From: Herbaspirillum sp. 3R11
Lineage (GTDB): Bacteria; Pseudomonadota; Gammaproteobacteria; Burkholderiales; Burkholderiaceae_D
Length of the DNA stretch: 64,000 nucleotides
Assembly: GCF_004563925.1 (NCBI RefSeq)
Contig: NZ_SPNJ01000005.1
Location: forward strand, 368,172 to 432,171
Direction: 5' to 3'
In this document: positions 39,096-47,967 of the stretch, one piece after another
Numbering within the stretch: the first letter of the stretch is position 1
Layout: the number at the start of each line of letters is the position of its first letter
Made by a program: the position numbers and the translations under genes
The notes under the pieces: generated by a model
Told to the model about the DNA's origin: nothing
The model's input: only the letters and a program-made list of their open reading frames with translations
Databases searched by the model: none

Positions 39096-39980
39096 ATGGA
39101 TTTCAACGCCCTTGAAGACTTTCAGTTAGTGGCCTCTCATGGAGGCTTGGGAAAAGCCAGTCGCGCCAGCGGCCGCTCCAAGGCGACCTTGTCGCGCCGT
39201 GTCGCCGATCTCGAAGAAGCGCTAGGCATTCGGCTCATCGAGCGAGGTGCTCGCAGCCTGGAGGTGACCGAAGCCGGCCAGCTGTTGCTCGCCCGGATCG
39301 AGGGGCCGATGCGCGAGGTCGCCGAAGCGGTGGCGGCGGCACGTGATGGTCTTGCGACGCCGCGGGGCCGTCTGCGCGTTGCAGCGCCGCTTCTGTTTTC
39401 GCAACTGGCCCTGGGGAAGATTGCCGCCCGCTTCGTGGAGAGCTATCCGGAGGTGCAGATCGAAGCCGTGGCCGATGATCGCCTCGTCAATCTCGTTGAC
39501 GAACACTTCGACGTCGCCATACGCATCAATCCAGGCAAGGACAGCGCATTGGTCGGCAGGTGCTTTGCCAGAGACAGGCAGGTCCTTGCTGCCGCACCAT
39601 CAGTTCCGATGCCGACGGGAGATCGCGGCAAGCCGTTCCCCGTTCCGGCGGTCGTCACGCCGAGCTATCGCGACGGAGATGTCTGGTCAGTGCGCAATGG
39701 CCAGTTCACCGTCGAACCACGGCCTGTTCTGCGCCTGTCGTCGCTCCTGATGGTGCGCGATGCGATTGCCGCCGGCGCGGGGGCGGCGATGCTGCCGCAG
39801 TCCATCATTGGCAGCTTGCTGGAAAAAGGCGAACTGGTATCGTGGGGAATTGCCGGGGACGAAGTTGAGCTTTGGGTTCTGCATACCTCGCGTCGCTTGC
39901 AGAGTCCCAAGGTGCGGGCCTTCGTGGAATTCATTTGCAGGCAGTATCCTGGCGGCTCGTTCTCCATTCCGACCCTGTAA
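39096..39980 (+). CDS. LysR-family transcriptional regulator
   Basis: 294-residue LysR protein: helix-turn-helix at residues ~4-60 (SHGGLGKASRASGRSKATLS, then RRVADLEEALGIRLIERGAR), followed by the effector-binding domain (FVESYPEVQIEAVADDRLV). It is divergent from the quinone-oxidoreductase/NmrA-like unit, its probable target. Related regulators of this subgroup respond to quinones or aldehydes, but nothing in the sequence identifies the ligand. Confidence 0.92.
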   Translation: MDFNALEDFQLVASHGGLGKASRASGRSKATLSRRVADLEEALGIRLIERGARSLEVTEAGQLLLARIEGPMREVAEAVAAARDGLATPRGRLRVAAPLLFSQLALGKIAARFVESYPEVQIEAVADDRLVNLVDEHFDVAIRINPGKDSALVGRCFARDRQVLAAAPSVPMPTGDRGKPFPVPAVVTPSYRDGDVWSVRNGQFTVEPRPVLRLSSLLMVRDAIAAGAGAAMLPQSIIGSLLEKGELVSWGIAGDEVELWVLHTSRRLQSPKVRAFVEFICRQYPGGSFSIPTL

Positions 39981-40143
39981 ACCTGGCCGGCGACAGATGG
40001 CCATTCAATGTCGCTGACATCGGCATGAGCTTGCCGCCCAGCTAAAAACCAAGCGCGGCCGGCATGCGCTATGCTGTCGGCAATGGACGCGCTTGCCGGG
40101 CAAGGCAGCGCGTCGTTTCCTTCTGATTTCCGCCTGGAGTTGC

Positions 40144-42663
40144 ATGTTTCTTCTATCGTTGCGCATGACGCGTCGTGACTGGCGCGCCGGTGAACTGCGC
40201 TTCCTGCTGATTGCCCTGATCGTCGCGGTGGCGGCATTGTCCTCGGTCGGGTTCTTTGTCGACCGCATGCGTGCCGGCCTCACGCGCGACGCGCACCAGT
40301 TGCTCGGCGCCGATCTGCTGGTCGGAGCGGACCAGCCGCTTAATCCGGCCTGGCTGGAACAAGCGCGCCAACGCAATCTGACGATGGCGCAGACGGTGGT
40401 GTTCCCGAGCATGGCGCTTGCCGGCGAAGGTGAGGCCGGCGCCAATGCGGCGCGCTCCATTCTGTCGTCGATCAAGGCGGTCACCAGCGCGTATCCGCTG
40501 CGCGGACAACTGAAGCTGGCCGACACTCATGACCCTGATGGCGCTGACCTTGTCGCCGAAGGCGTGCCGCAAGCCGGCACGGTCTGGGTCGATCCGAACA
40601 TTCTCTCTGCCCTGCAAGTAAAGCAGGGGGATCCGCTCAAGCTGGGCGACAAGACCTTCCGCATCGCCGGCGTGATCTCGGTCGAGCCGGATCGCGGCAG
40701 CGCGTTCGTCAATTTCGCGCCACGCGTGATGCTCGGCATGGATGACCTGGCCGCCACCGGCCTGGTGCAATTCGGTTCACGGGTGACCTATCGCCTGCTG
40801 CTGGCGGGCGCGCCGGAGCAGATCAAGGCTTACCAGCAATGGCTGCAAAAGACCATCGACGACGGCAACATCAAGGGTGTGCGCATCGAGTCGCTCGAAT
40901 CGGGCCGTCCGGAAATGCGCGCCACGCTCGATCGCGCTGAACAATTCCTGTCGTTGGTCGGCCTGCTGTCAGCCTTGCTGGCGGCGGTCGCCGTGGCGAT
41001 GGCGGCGCGTCGCTTCATGCTGCGGCATCTGGATGCCTGCGCCATGCTGCGCTGTTTCGGCATGACGCAGAATCAGGTCACGCTGATGTACCTGCAGGAA
41101 TTCATCGTGGTCGGGCTGGCCGGCAGCGCGCTGGGCGTGCTGCTCGGTTTCGCCGCGCATTTTGCGCTGCTCGAATGGCTCGGTCGATTCATGCCGACTA
41201 CGCTGCCGCCGGCGAGTTGGTGGCCCGCGCTGCAAGGCGTCGCGGTCGGCTTGCTGTTGCTGGTCGGGTTCGCCTTGCCGCCGCTGCTGCAGCTGCGCAA
41301 CGTGCCGCACAACCGCGTGATCCGGCGCGAAGCCTCGGCGCCGAAGGCGATGAGTATCGCCACCTATGCGCTGGGCATGCTGGTGTTCGCCGGATTGCTG
41401 CTGTGGCAGGCCGGCGATATCAAGCTCGGCGCCATGACGGCCGCCGGATTCCTCGGCGGGTTCGCGTTGTTTGCGTTGATCGCCTGGGCATGCCTGCGTA
41501 GCGTGCAATCGTTGCGCGGCCTGTTCAACAACCAGAGCTGGCGTTTCGCCATCGATGGTTTACAGCGCCGGCCCGGCGCCACCACGATGCAGATCGTGGC
41601 GCTTGGTCTCGGCCTGATGGCCTTGCTGCTGCTGACAGTGATCCGCGGCGACCTGATCGGCGCCTGGCGCCAGGCTACGCCCGCCGATGCGCCGAACCGC
41701 TTCGTCATCAACATCCAGCCGGACCAGAAAGATGTGGTCGAGCAAAAGCTGAAGCAGGCCGGCTTGCAGCAGGCGCGTCTGTTCCCGATGATCCGCGGCC
41801 GCCTGGTGCAGATCAACGGCAAGCCGGTCACCAACGACACCTATCAGGAAGACCGCGCCAAGCGCCTGGTGGATCGCGAATTCAATCTGTCGACCATGCG
41901 CGACCTGCCGGCGCAGAACACCATCGTCGGCGGCAAATGGTATGACGACAGCCGCCCCGAAGCGTCGGTGGAAGAGGGCCTGGCCAAGACGCTCAAGCTC
42001 AGCCTCGGCGACCAGTTGCAATTCGACATCGCCGGCCAGTTGGTCAGCGTGCCGGTCACCAGCATCCGCAAGCTCGAATGGGGTTCGCTGCGGGTCAATT
42101 TCTTCGTCATCATCAATCCGGCAGCGATGCGCGAGATGCCTCAAACCTGGATCACCGCTTTCCACTTGCCGGACGCCAAGGCCGGGCTCGGCAACGTCCT
42201 GACGCGCGATTTCCCCAACCTCACGGTGGTGGATATCGGTAGCGTGCTCAAGCAGATCCAGGACATCGTCGACCAGGTGATTTCCGCAGTGGAATTCCTG
42301 TTCCTGTTCACGCTGACGGCCGGCGTGCTGGTGCTGTATGCAGCGCTGGTCGGCACCCAGGATGAGCGGGTGCGTGAAGCCGGCTTGCTGCGTGCGCTCG
42401 GCGCTACCCGGCAAGAGTTGGCAAAGGCGCAACGTATCGAGGTCATGCTGATCGGCAGTGTGGCCGGATTGCTGGCCGCCAGCGGCGCCGCCGCCATCGG
42501 CTGGGCGCTGGCGCATTACGTGTTCGACTTCGAGTGGCGCTTCAGCCCGTGGCTGTGGCTGGCGGGCGCCGGCATCGGCATGGCGTGCGCCGTATTCGGC
42601 GGCTGGGCCGGCTTGCGCAATGTGCTGTCGAGGCCGCCGCTGCAGACCTTGCGCGAGGCCTGA
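40144..42663 (+). CDS. FtsX-type ABC transporter permease (YbbP-like)
   Basis: 839-residue inner-membrane permease with two MacB/FtsX-type halves. The first membrane helix is at residues ~19-38 (FLLIALIVAVAALSSVGFFV), a large periplasmic region follows, then a helix bundle around residues 275-480, a second periplasmic domain and C-terminal helices (EFLFLFTLTAGVLVLYAALV and later). Conserved cytoplasmic stretches such as REAGLLRALGATRQELAKAQ match FtsX-type permeases. ATG 40144 has GGAG upstream; the longer frame starts with TTG 40093. No ABC ATPase gene is adjacent, although YbbP normally pairs with YbbA. The substrate is unknown; relatives act on lipoproteins or envelope lipids. Confidence 0.88.
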   Translation: MFLLSLRMTRRDWRAGELRFLLIALIVAVAALSSVGFFVDRMRAGLTRDAHQLLGADLLVGADQPLNPAWLEQARQRNLTMAQTVVFPSMALAGEGEAGANAARSILSSIKAVTSAYPLRGQLKLADTHDPDGADLVAEGVPQAGTVWVDPNILSALQVKQGDPLKLGDKTFRIAGVISVEPDRGSAFVNFAPRVMLGMDDLAATGLVQFGSRVTYRLLLAGAPEQIKAYQQWLQKTIDDGNIKGVRIESLESGRPEMRATLDRAEQFLSLVGLLSALLAAVAVAMAARRFMLRHLDACAMLRCFGMTQNQVTLMYLQEFIVVGLAGSALGVLLGFAAHFALLEWLGRFMPTTLPPASWWPALQGVAVGLLLLVGFALPPLLQLRNVPHNRVIRREASAPKAMSIATYALGMLVFAGLLLWQAGDIKLGAMTAAGFLGGFALFALIAWACLRSVQSLRGLFNNQSWRFAIDGLQRRPGATTMQIVALGLGLMALLLLTVIRGDLIGAWRQATPADAPNRFVINIQPDQKDVVEQKLKQAGLQQARLFPMIRGRLVQINGKPVTNDTYQEDRAKRLVDREFNLSTMRDLPAQNTIVGGKWYDDSRPEASVEEGLAKTLKLSLGDQLQFDIAGQLVSVPVTSIRKLEWGSLRVNFFVIINPAAMREMPQTWITAFHLPDAKAGLGNVLTRDFPNLTVVDIGSVLKQIQDIVDQVISAVEFLFLFTLTAGVLVLYAALVGTQDERVREAGLLRALGATRQELAKAQRIEVMLIGSVAGLLAASGAAAIGWALAHYVFDFEWRFSPWLWLAGAGIGMACAVFGGWAGLRNVLSRPPLQTLREA

Positions 42664-42716
42664 GGACGTCTTAAGCGGGAGACATGCCGGCACCGAAGCA
42701 GGTATCATCTCGGTCT

Positions 42717-43118
42717 ATGCAAATCGAAGACCTCAATCAGCCGACCGTCTATGACATGATCGGCGGCGCGGAAAAGCTGCGCGCCATGGTGGATCGTTTC
42801 TACGATCTGATGGACCTCGAGCCGGAGTTCGCCGGCATCCGCGCGCTGCATCCGCCGTCGCTCGACGGCTCGCGCGACAAGACCTACTGGTTTCTGTCCG
42901 GCTGGAGCGGCGGTCCCAACCTGTACACAGAACGCTTCGGCCATCCCTTCCTGCGCGCGCGCCATCTGCCGTTCGCCATCGGTATTTCCGAGCGCGACCA
43001 ATGGCTGCGCTGCATGGCCTGGGCGATGGAAGACACCGGCCTCGATGAAGCCCTGCGCACGCGCCTGATGCAGTCGTTCTTCCAGACTGCCGACTGGATG
43101 CGCAACAAGCCTGACTAA
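42717..43118 (+). CDS. Group II truncated hemoglobin
   Basis: 133-residue 2/2 globin. The key group II positions are present: Tyr29 (B10) in DRFYDLM, the proximal His83 (F8) in RARHLPFAIG and Trp96 (G8) in DQWLRCM. Such globins handle O2, NO or peroxide. The start is uncertain: ATG 42717 fits the family N-terminus but has no Shine-Dalgarno, while ATG 42684 adds 11 residues but its GGGAG is only 2 nt away. It lies between the FtsX-type permease and rmuC on the same strand. Confidence 0.93.
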   Translation: MQIEDLNQPTVYDMIGGAEKLRAMVDRFYDLMDLEPEFAGIRALHPPSLDGSRDKTYWFLSGWSGGPNLYTERFGHPFLRARHLPFAIGISERDQWLRCMAWAMEDTGLDEALRTRLMQSFFQTADWMRNKPD

Positions 43119-43145
43119 TTCACGACCTCTCAAGAAACACCCGAC

Positions 43146-44621
43146 ATGACCCTGACTGAAATGATTCTCCTCGCCCTGATCGCCGTCGGCATTGTGCTGC
43201 AGATCGTGATCCTCCTGCGCGGCCGCGCCAGCATCGATATCGGCACGCCGTTGCAGCAACTCAAGAGCGAATTGCAACGCCACCAGCAGGATCTGGCCGA
43301 GCGCAGCGAACGCGAATTGCGCGACCAGCTGCAATCCAACGCGCAAAGCACCCGCCAGGAACTGGGCGGTAATTTCGGCCAGCTGCAGCAGACGCTGGCG
43401 GCGCAGATGACCAGCGTTGCGACCCTGCAGAACAACCAGATCGACAGTTTCGCGCAGCAGCTGGTCAAGCTCAACGAGACCAACGCCCAGCAACTCGACG
43501 GCATGCGCCAGACCATGAATTTGCAGGCGCAGGCCAGTCGCGAAGAGCAGGCCGCGTCGCTCAAGCGTTTCGGCGACACGCTCAACCAGACGCTGACCAC
43601 GCTGACCGAATCCAACGCCCAGCGCATGGCCGAAGTGCGCGCCACGCTGGAAGCCAAGATCAAGGATCTGCAACTGGACAACGGCAACCGCCTCGAAGAG
43701 ATGCGCAAGACCGTCGATGAGAAGCTGCACGCGACGCTGGAGCTGCGCCTGGGCGAATCGTTCAAGCTGGTCTCGGATCGCCTCGACAAGGTACATCAGG
43801 GCCTCGGTGAAATGCAGCAGCTGGCGATCGGCGTGGGCGACCTGAAACGCGTGTTGACCAACGTCAAGACGCGCGGCACCTGGGGCGAAGTGCAGCTGGA
43901 AATGCTGCTGGAACAAATGCTCACGCCGGATCAGTACGCCAAGAATGTCGAGACCGTGCCCAACACCGGCGAGCGCGTCGAGTTTGCGATCAAGCTGCCG
44001 GGCAACGACGACGGCGGCACGCCGGTATGGATGCCGATTGACGCCAAATTCCCCAAGGAACAATACGAACGCCTGGCCGAAGCCGCCGACCGCGCCGATG
44101 CAGAAGGCGTGGCGCAGGCCGGTCGCGAACTGGAACGCGCCGTGCGCGGTGAAGCCAAGACCATCGCCGAAAAATATCTGTCGCCGCCCTTGACGACCGA
44201 TTTCGCCATCCTGTTCCTGCCGACCGAAGGTCTGTATGCCGAAGTTATGCGCAGGCCGGGTTTGTCGGACGACTTGCAGCGCACGCATCGCGTGAGCATC
44301 GCCGGACCGTCGACCTTGTCGGCGCTGCTGAACAGTTTGCAGATGGGATTCCGCACGCTGGCGCTGGAAAAGCGTTCATCGGAAGTGTGGCAAGTGCTGG
44401 GTGCGGTGAAGACCGAATTCGGCAAGTTCGGCGACGTGTTGTCGGCGACCAGGAACGCGCTGGAACGCGCCGCCAAGAACATCGAGCAGGCAGAAACGCG
44501 CACACGCCAGATGACGCGCAAATTGAAATCGGTGGAAGCTTTGCCGAGCGATACGGCGCAGAAATTGCTGGGCACTGCCGAGCCGGAAGTCGATGGCGAC
44601 GGCCAGAGCGAGTTGCTCTAG
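43146..44621 (+). CDS. rmuC: DNA recombination protein RmuC
   Basis: 491-residue RmuC-family protein that limits inversions between short repeats. It has one N-terminal hydrophobic segment (MILLALIAVGIVLQIVILL), then a long Gln/Ala-rich coiled coil (residues ~30-220), then the RmuC domain with GDLKRVLTNVKTRGTWGEVQ, PIDAKFPKEQYERL and LPTEGLYAEV, where a PD-(D/E)xK-like fold has been proposed. Length is normal. It starts 27 bp after the globin gene. It is convergent with the aldehyde dehydrogenase gene across only 27 bp, with no terminator that I can see. Confidence 0.94.
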   Translation: MTLTEMILLALIAVGIVLQIVILLRGRASIDIGTPLQQLKSELQRHQQDLAERSERELRDQLQSNAQSTRQELGGNFGQLQQTLAAQMTSVATLQNNQIDSFAQQLVKLNETNAQQLDGMRQTMNLQAQASREEQAASLKRFGDTLNQTLTTLTESNAQRMAEVRATLEAKIKDLQLDNGNRLEEMRKTVDEKLHATLELRLGESFKLVSDRLDKVHQGLGEMQQLAIGVGDLKRVLTNVKTRGTWGEVQLEMLLEQMLTPDQYAKNVETVPNTGERVEFAIKLPGNDDGGTPVWMPIDAKFPKEQYERLAEAADRADAEGVAQAGRELERAVRGEAKTIAEKYLSPPLTTDFAILFLPTEGLYAEVMRRPGLSDDLQRTHRVSIAGPSTLSALLNSLQMGFRTLALEKRSSEVWQVLGAVKTEFGKFGDVLSATRNALERAAKNIEQAETRTRQMTRKLKSVEALPSDTAQKLLGTAEPEVDGDGQSELL

Positions 44622-44648
44622 GCGCTGAATCGGCTCAGCCCGAAAAAA

Positions 44649-46052
44649 TCAGCGAATCAGGAATTTCATCAGCAACGAAAACAACCTGCCGTAAGGCGGG
44701 TTGAACAGCCGCATGACGTTAAAGCGGCTCTGTGTGAACACCGGCTTCATGTGCGAAAAGCGCCTGAAGCCTTCCTCTCCGTGATAGGCGCCCATGCCGG
44801 ATGCGCCGACTCCGCCGAAAGGCAAATTCTCTTGTGCAATATGCAGCAGCGTGTCGTTGACCGTCACGCCGCCGGCGACCGTCTGCAGCAAGACCTGGTC
44901 GATGGCCGTCTCGCTTTTCGCAAACATATACAGCGCGAGCGGGCGGGGCCTGGCGTTGACGAAGGCGATCGCCTCGTCGAGATTCTCATATGTCACGAGC
45001 GGCAGCAACGGCCCGAAAATTTCTTCCTGCAGGATGCGCGCATCCGGCGCGACTTGCGTCAGCGCCATCGGCGGCAATAGTCGCGTCGATGGATGTGGCG
45101 TATGCGTGGTGAGTTGTTCGACTATCGCACCGCGTTCGCGTGCGTCGTCGAGCAGCGCTTGCAAGCGGGTGAAATGGCGTTCATTGACGATGCTGGTGTA
45201 ATCGTCGATGGCCAGGCGCTCGTCATTGAGCGCAGGGTACATGCGCGCCACGACGGCGCGCGCGACCTCGATGAAGTCACGTTCACGACCCTCCGGCAGC
45301 AGCACGTAATCGGGGGCGATGCAGGTCTGGCCGGCGTTGAGCAGTTTGCCGCTGACGATGCGCGCGACCGCATGTTTGAAGTCGGCGTCGGCGGCGATGA
45401 TGGCCGGCGATTTTCCGCCCAGCTCCAACGTTACCGGCGTCAAATGCTCGCTGGCGATGCGCATGACCTCGCGGCCGACGGCGGTGGAACCGGTGAAGAT
45501 CAGATGATCGAAGGCGAGGGCGCAGAATTTCCGGGCGACCTCGACGTCGCCATTGATGACAGCGATTTCATCGTCCGAAAATGATTGCCGGATCAAGCGA
45601 TCGAACAGCTCGCCGAAGGCCGGCGTGTTTTCCGACAGCTTGATCATCGCCAGGTTGCCTGCGGCCAGCGCGCACGCCAGCGGACCGACGGTCAGCAGCA
45701 GCGGATAATTCCACGGCGTGACGATGCCGACCACGCCGAGCGGCTGCGGCAACAGGCGATTGTCGGCCGGCTTGAACCAGATCGCGGTGGGTCGGGTTTG
45801 CGGCTGCATCCAGTGCTTGCCATGAGCCAGCGCATGGTCGATCGCCTGCAGGCTGGTGAAGACTTCGAGGAACTGGGTTTCGTGCTGCGAGCGATTGCCG
45901 AAGTCGGAACTGATCGCCGCAGCGATGTCGCCACGGTGGCGCAGCAGCAGATGGCGCAGGCGTTGCAAGCGGTCCTGGCGCTCTTCCCACGGCGTCGCCG
46001 GCTGCGCGCGCGAGCGCAGGTGCAGCCGGTCGAAGCGCGCGGACAGCGTCAT
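44649..46052 (-). CDS. Aldehyde dehydrogenase (coniferyl-aldehyde-dehydrogenase-like)
   Basis: 467-residue NAD(P)-dependent aldehyde dehydrogenase. The catalytic Glu is in VTLELGGKSP and the catalytic Cys in LNAGQTCIAPDY. VTPWNYPLLL and FTGSTAVGREV complete the cofactor site. The C-terminal ~35 residues are hydrophobic (LFSLLMKFLIR), as in the coniferyl-aldehyde and fatty-aldehyde dehydrogenase group that binds membranes. The start lies 4 bp after the moeA stop, so it is part of the moaA-mobA-moeA transcript. It does not need molybdenum, so the link to the cofactor genes is positional, not biochemical. The substrate is unknown. Confidence 0.92.
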   Translation of the reverse strand: MTLSARFDRLHLRSRAQPATPWEERQDRLQRLRHLLLRHRGDIAAAISSDFGNRSQHETQFLEVFTSLQAIDHALAHGKHWMQPQTRPTAIWFKPADNRLLPQPLGVVGIVTPWNYPLLLTVGPLACALAAGNLAMIKLSENTPAFGELFDRLIRQSFSDDEIAVINGDVEVARKFCALAFDHLIFTGSTAVGREVMRIASEHLTPVTLELGGKSPAIIAADADFKHAVARIVSGKLLNAGQTCIAPDYVLLPEGRERDFIEVARAVVARMYPALNDERLAIDDYTSIVNERHFTRLQALLDDARERGAIVEQLTTHTPHPSTRLLPPMALTQVAPDARILQEEIFGPLLPLVTYENLDEAIAFVNARPRPLALYMFAKSETAIDQVLLQTVAGGVTVNDTLLHIAQENLPFGGVGASGMGAYHGEEGFRRFSHMKPVFTQSRFNVMRLFNPPYGRLFSLLMKFLIR

Positions 46053-46056
46053 GGTC

Positions 46057-47343
46057 TCAGGTCAAACCGTCGAACAGCACCACCTGCACCAAATCGCCGG
46101 CCGCGATGTCGCCCTGGGCGTCATCGAGCACGATGATGCAGTTGGCGTCGGACATCGAGCGCAGGATGCCGGAGCCTTGCGCACCGGTCAGTTTTACTTT
46201 CCATATGCCGTCGCTATCGGGCGCGAGGATGCCGCGTTGATATTCAGTACGTCCAGGCTTCTTGCGGATTGCCGACAGCGACCTCGCTTGCAGGCGCGGC
46301 AGCGGGCTGGCGTCGGCGCCCGACATGCGCAACAAGGCGTCGCGCACGAAGAAATAGAAGCTCACCATCACCGCCACCGGATTGCCGGGCAGGCCGAACA
46401 AGTAGGCGCCGCGATCATGCGACGCGATGCGGCCGAAGGCCATCGGCCGGCCTGGGCGCATGCCGATTTTCCAGAACAGCATGTCGCCCAGCTTGGTCAT
46501 GGTCTGCTTGGTGTAGTCGGCTGCACCGACCGAGACGCCGCCGGAAGTGATGACGGCATCGGCGTGTTCGCAGGCGCTGCGGAAGGCTGCTTCCATGGCG
46601 ACCGGATCATCCCTGACCACGCCCATGTCGATGATGTCGCAGCCGAGGCGCGTGAGCATGCCGTACAGCGTATAGCGATTGGAGTCGTAGACACAGCCCG
46701 GGTCGAGCTGTTCGCCGACCGAGCGCAATTCGTCGCCGGTCGAAAAGAAGGCCACGCGCAGGCGACGCTGCACCGGAATTTCGGCTACGCCCAGCGAGGC
46801 CAGCATGCCGATGTCGGCCGGACGCAGGATCTTGCCGGCGCGCAGGGCAATCTGACCATTGCGCAGGTCTTCACCGCGCAGGCGGCGGTTGTCGCCGCGC
46901 CGTACGCGACCAGCCGGAATGGTCACGGCGGCATCGCTCTGGTTCTCGGTAAATTCCTGCGGGATGACGGTATCGCAATCGGCCGGCATGGCGGCACCGG
47001 TCATGATGCGTACGCATTCACCGGCGGCCACGGCGCCGTCGAACTGCTGGCCGGCATGGACGCTGCCGACGATGCGCAGCGTCAGGGCCTGGTTGTTCGC
47101 GAGATCGTCGCCGCGCAGCGCATAGCCGTCCATGGCGGAGTTGTCGTTGGCGGGTACGTCGATGGTCGAGGTGATGTCGGCAGCCAGCGTACGGTCCAGT
47201 GCACTGCGGATGGCGACGCGTTCGATCGAAGAAATCGGCTGCACGAAATCATGGATGATTTTTTGCGCCTGCGGCACGGTCATCGCATCCGGGTCATAGC
47301 CGGACACGCAACTGACGATGTCGGAGAGGGAGAGTTGAGTCAT
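46057..47343 (-). CDS. moeA: Molybdopterin molybdenumtransferase MoeA
   Basis: 428-residue enzyme that inserts molybdate into adenylylated molybdopterin. It has the N-terminal region with DNSAMDGYALR, the MoCF-binding motif SGGVSVGAADYTKQ and KIGMRPGRPMAFG, and GLPGNPVAVM in the third domain. The C-terminal domain IV is complete. Its ATG touches the mobA stop directly. Second last gene of the molybdenum cofactor run, before the aldehyde dehydrogenase. Confidence 0.95.
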   Translation of the reverse strand: MTQLSLSDIVSCVSGYDPDAMTVPQAQKIIHDFVQPISSIERVAIRSALDRTLAADITSTIDVPANDNSAMDGYALRGDDLANNQALTLRIVGSVHAGQQFDGAVAAGECVRIMTGAAMPADCDTVIPQEFTENQSDAAVTIPAGRVRRGDNRRLRGEDLRNGQIALRAGKILRPADIGMLASLGVAEIPVQRRLRVAFFSTGDELRSVGEQLDPGCVYDSNRYTLYGMLTRLGCDIIDMGVVRDDPVAMEAAFRSACEHADAVITSGGVSVGAADYTKQTMTKLGDMLFWKIGMRPGRPMAFGRIASHDRGAYLFGLPGNPVAVMVSFYFFVRDALLRMSGADASPLPRLQARSLSAIRKKPGRTEYQRGILAPDSDGIWKVKLTGAQGSGILRSMSDANCIIVLDDAQGDIAAGDLVQVVLFDGLT

Positions 47344-47967
47344 TTATTCTGATTCCAGTTGGCGCAGCTCTTGCAGCGTGTTGATGTTACTGAAGGCTGC
47401 TTCATCGTCGAAGCGGACTTCGGCGGTGCGGATGCCGGCAAACCAGCGTTCCATTTTGCGGCCGTCCTGCTGCAGATAGTCGGTCAGCGATGGCAGCAGG
47501 GTTTTCCTGAGCAGGCAGAACACCGGGTGACGCTGCAGGTTCGCCTGCCCGGCGGAGCCGGTGACAGCGATGGCGGCGTCGGCCTGCTGTCCGATCAATG
47601 CAGCGGCCAACTGTGTGACCAGATCCGGCGGCAGCAATGGGGAGTCGCAAGGTGCAGAGACCAGGTAGTCGGTGGCGCAATGCGTCAGGCCGCTGTGCAA
47701 GCCCGCCAACGGGCCGGGAAAGTCGGGCAGGAGGTCCGGCCATACCGGCAGATTGAACGCCGCGTAGTCGCTCTGATGGCGGTTGGCGTTGATTGCCAGC
47801 GTGCCGGTCTGGACCGCCAGACGTTCCATCACGTGCATCGCCAGCGGCTTGCCGCGAAACAGCTGCAAGCCTTTGTCGACATGACCCATGCGGGCGCCGC
47901 GTCCGCCTGCCAGTACGAGGCCGGTAATCTGTTCGGGAGGAATTGCAGCGGCGACGGCCATGGCCAT
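47344..47967 (-). CDS. mobA: Molybdenum cofactor guanylyltransferase MobA
   Basis: 207-residue nucleotidyltransferase that adds GMP to the molybdenum cofactor, forming the guanine dinucleotide form used by DMSO-reductase-family enzymes. The N-terminal GTP-binding motif is LVLAGGRGARMGHVDKGL; later motifs include LPDFPGPLAGLHSGL and SAPCDSPLLP. The ATG overlaps the moaA stop by one base (TGATG), and moeA starts directly after its stop, so the three genes are translationally linked. Confidence 0.94.
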   Translation of the reverse strand: MAMAVAAAIPPEQITGLVLAGGRGARMGHVDKGLQLFRGKPLAMHVMERLAVQTGTLAINANRHQSDYAAFNLPVWPDLLPDFPGPLAGLHSGLTHCATDYLVSAPCDSPLLPPDLVTQLAAALIGQQADAAIAVTGSAGQANLQRHPVFCLLRKTLLPSLTDYLQQDGRKMERWFAGIRTAEVRFDDEAAFSNINTLQELRQLESE

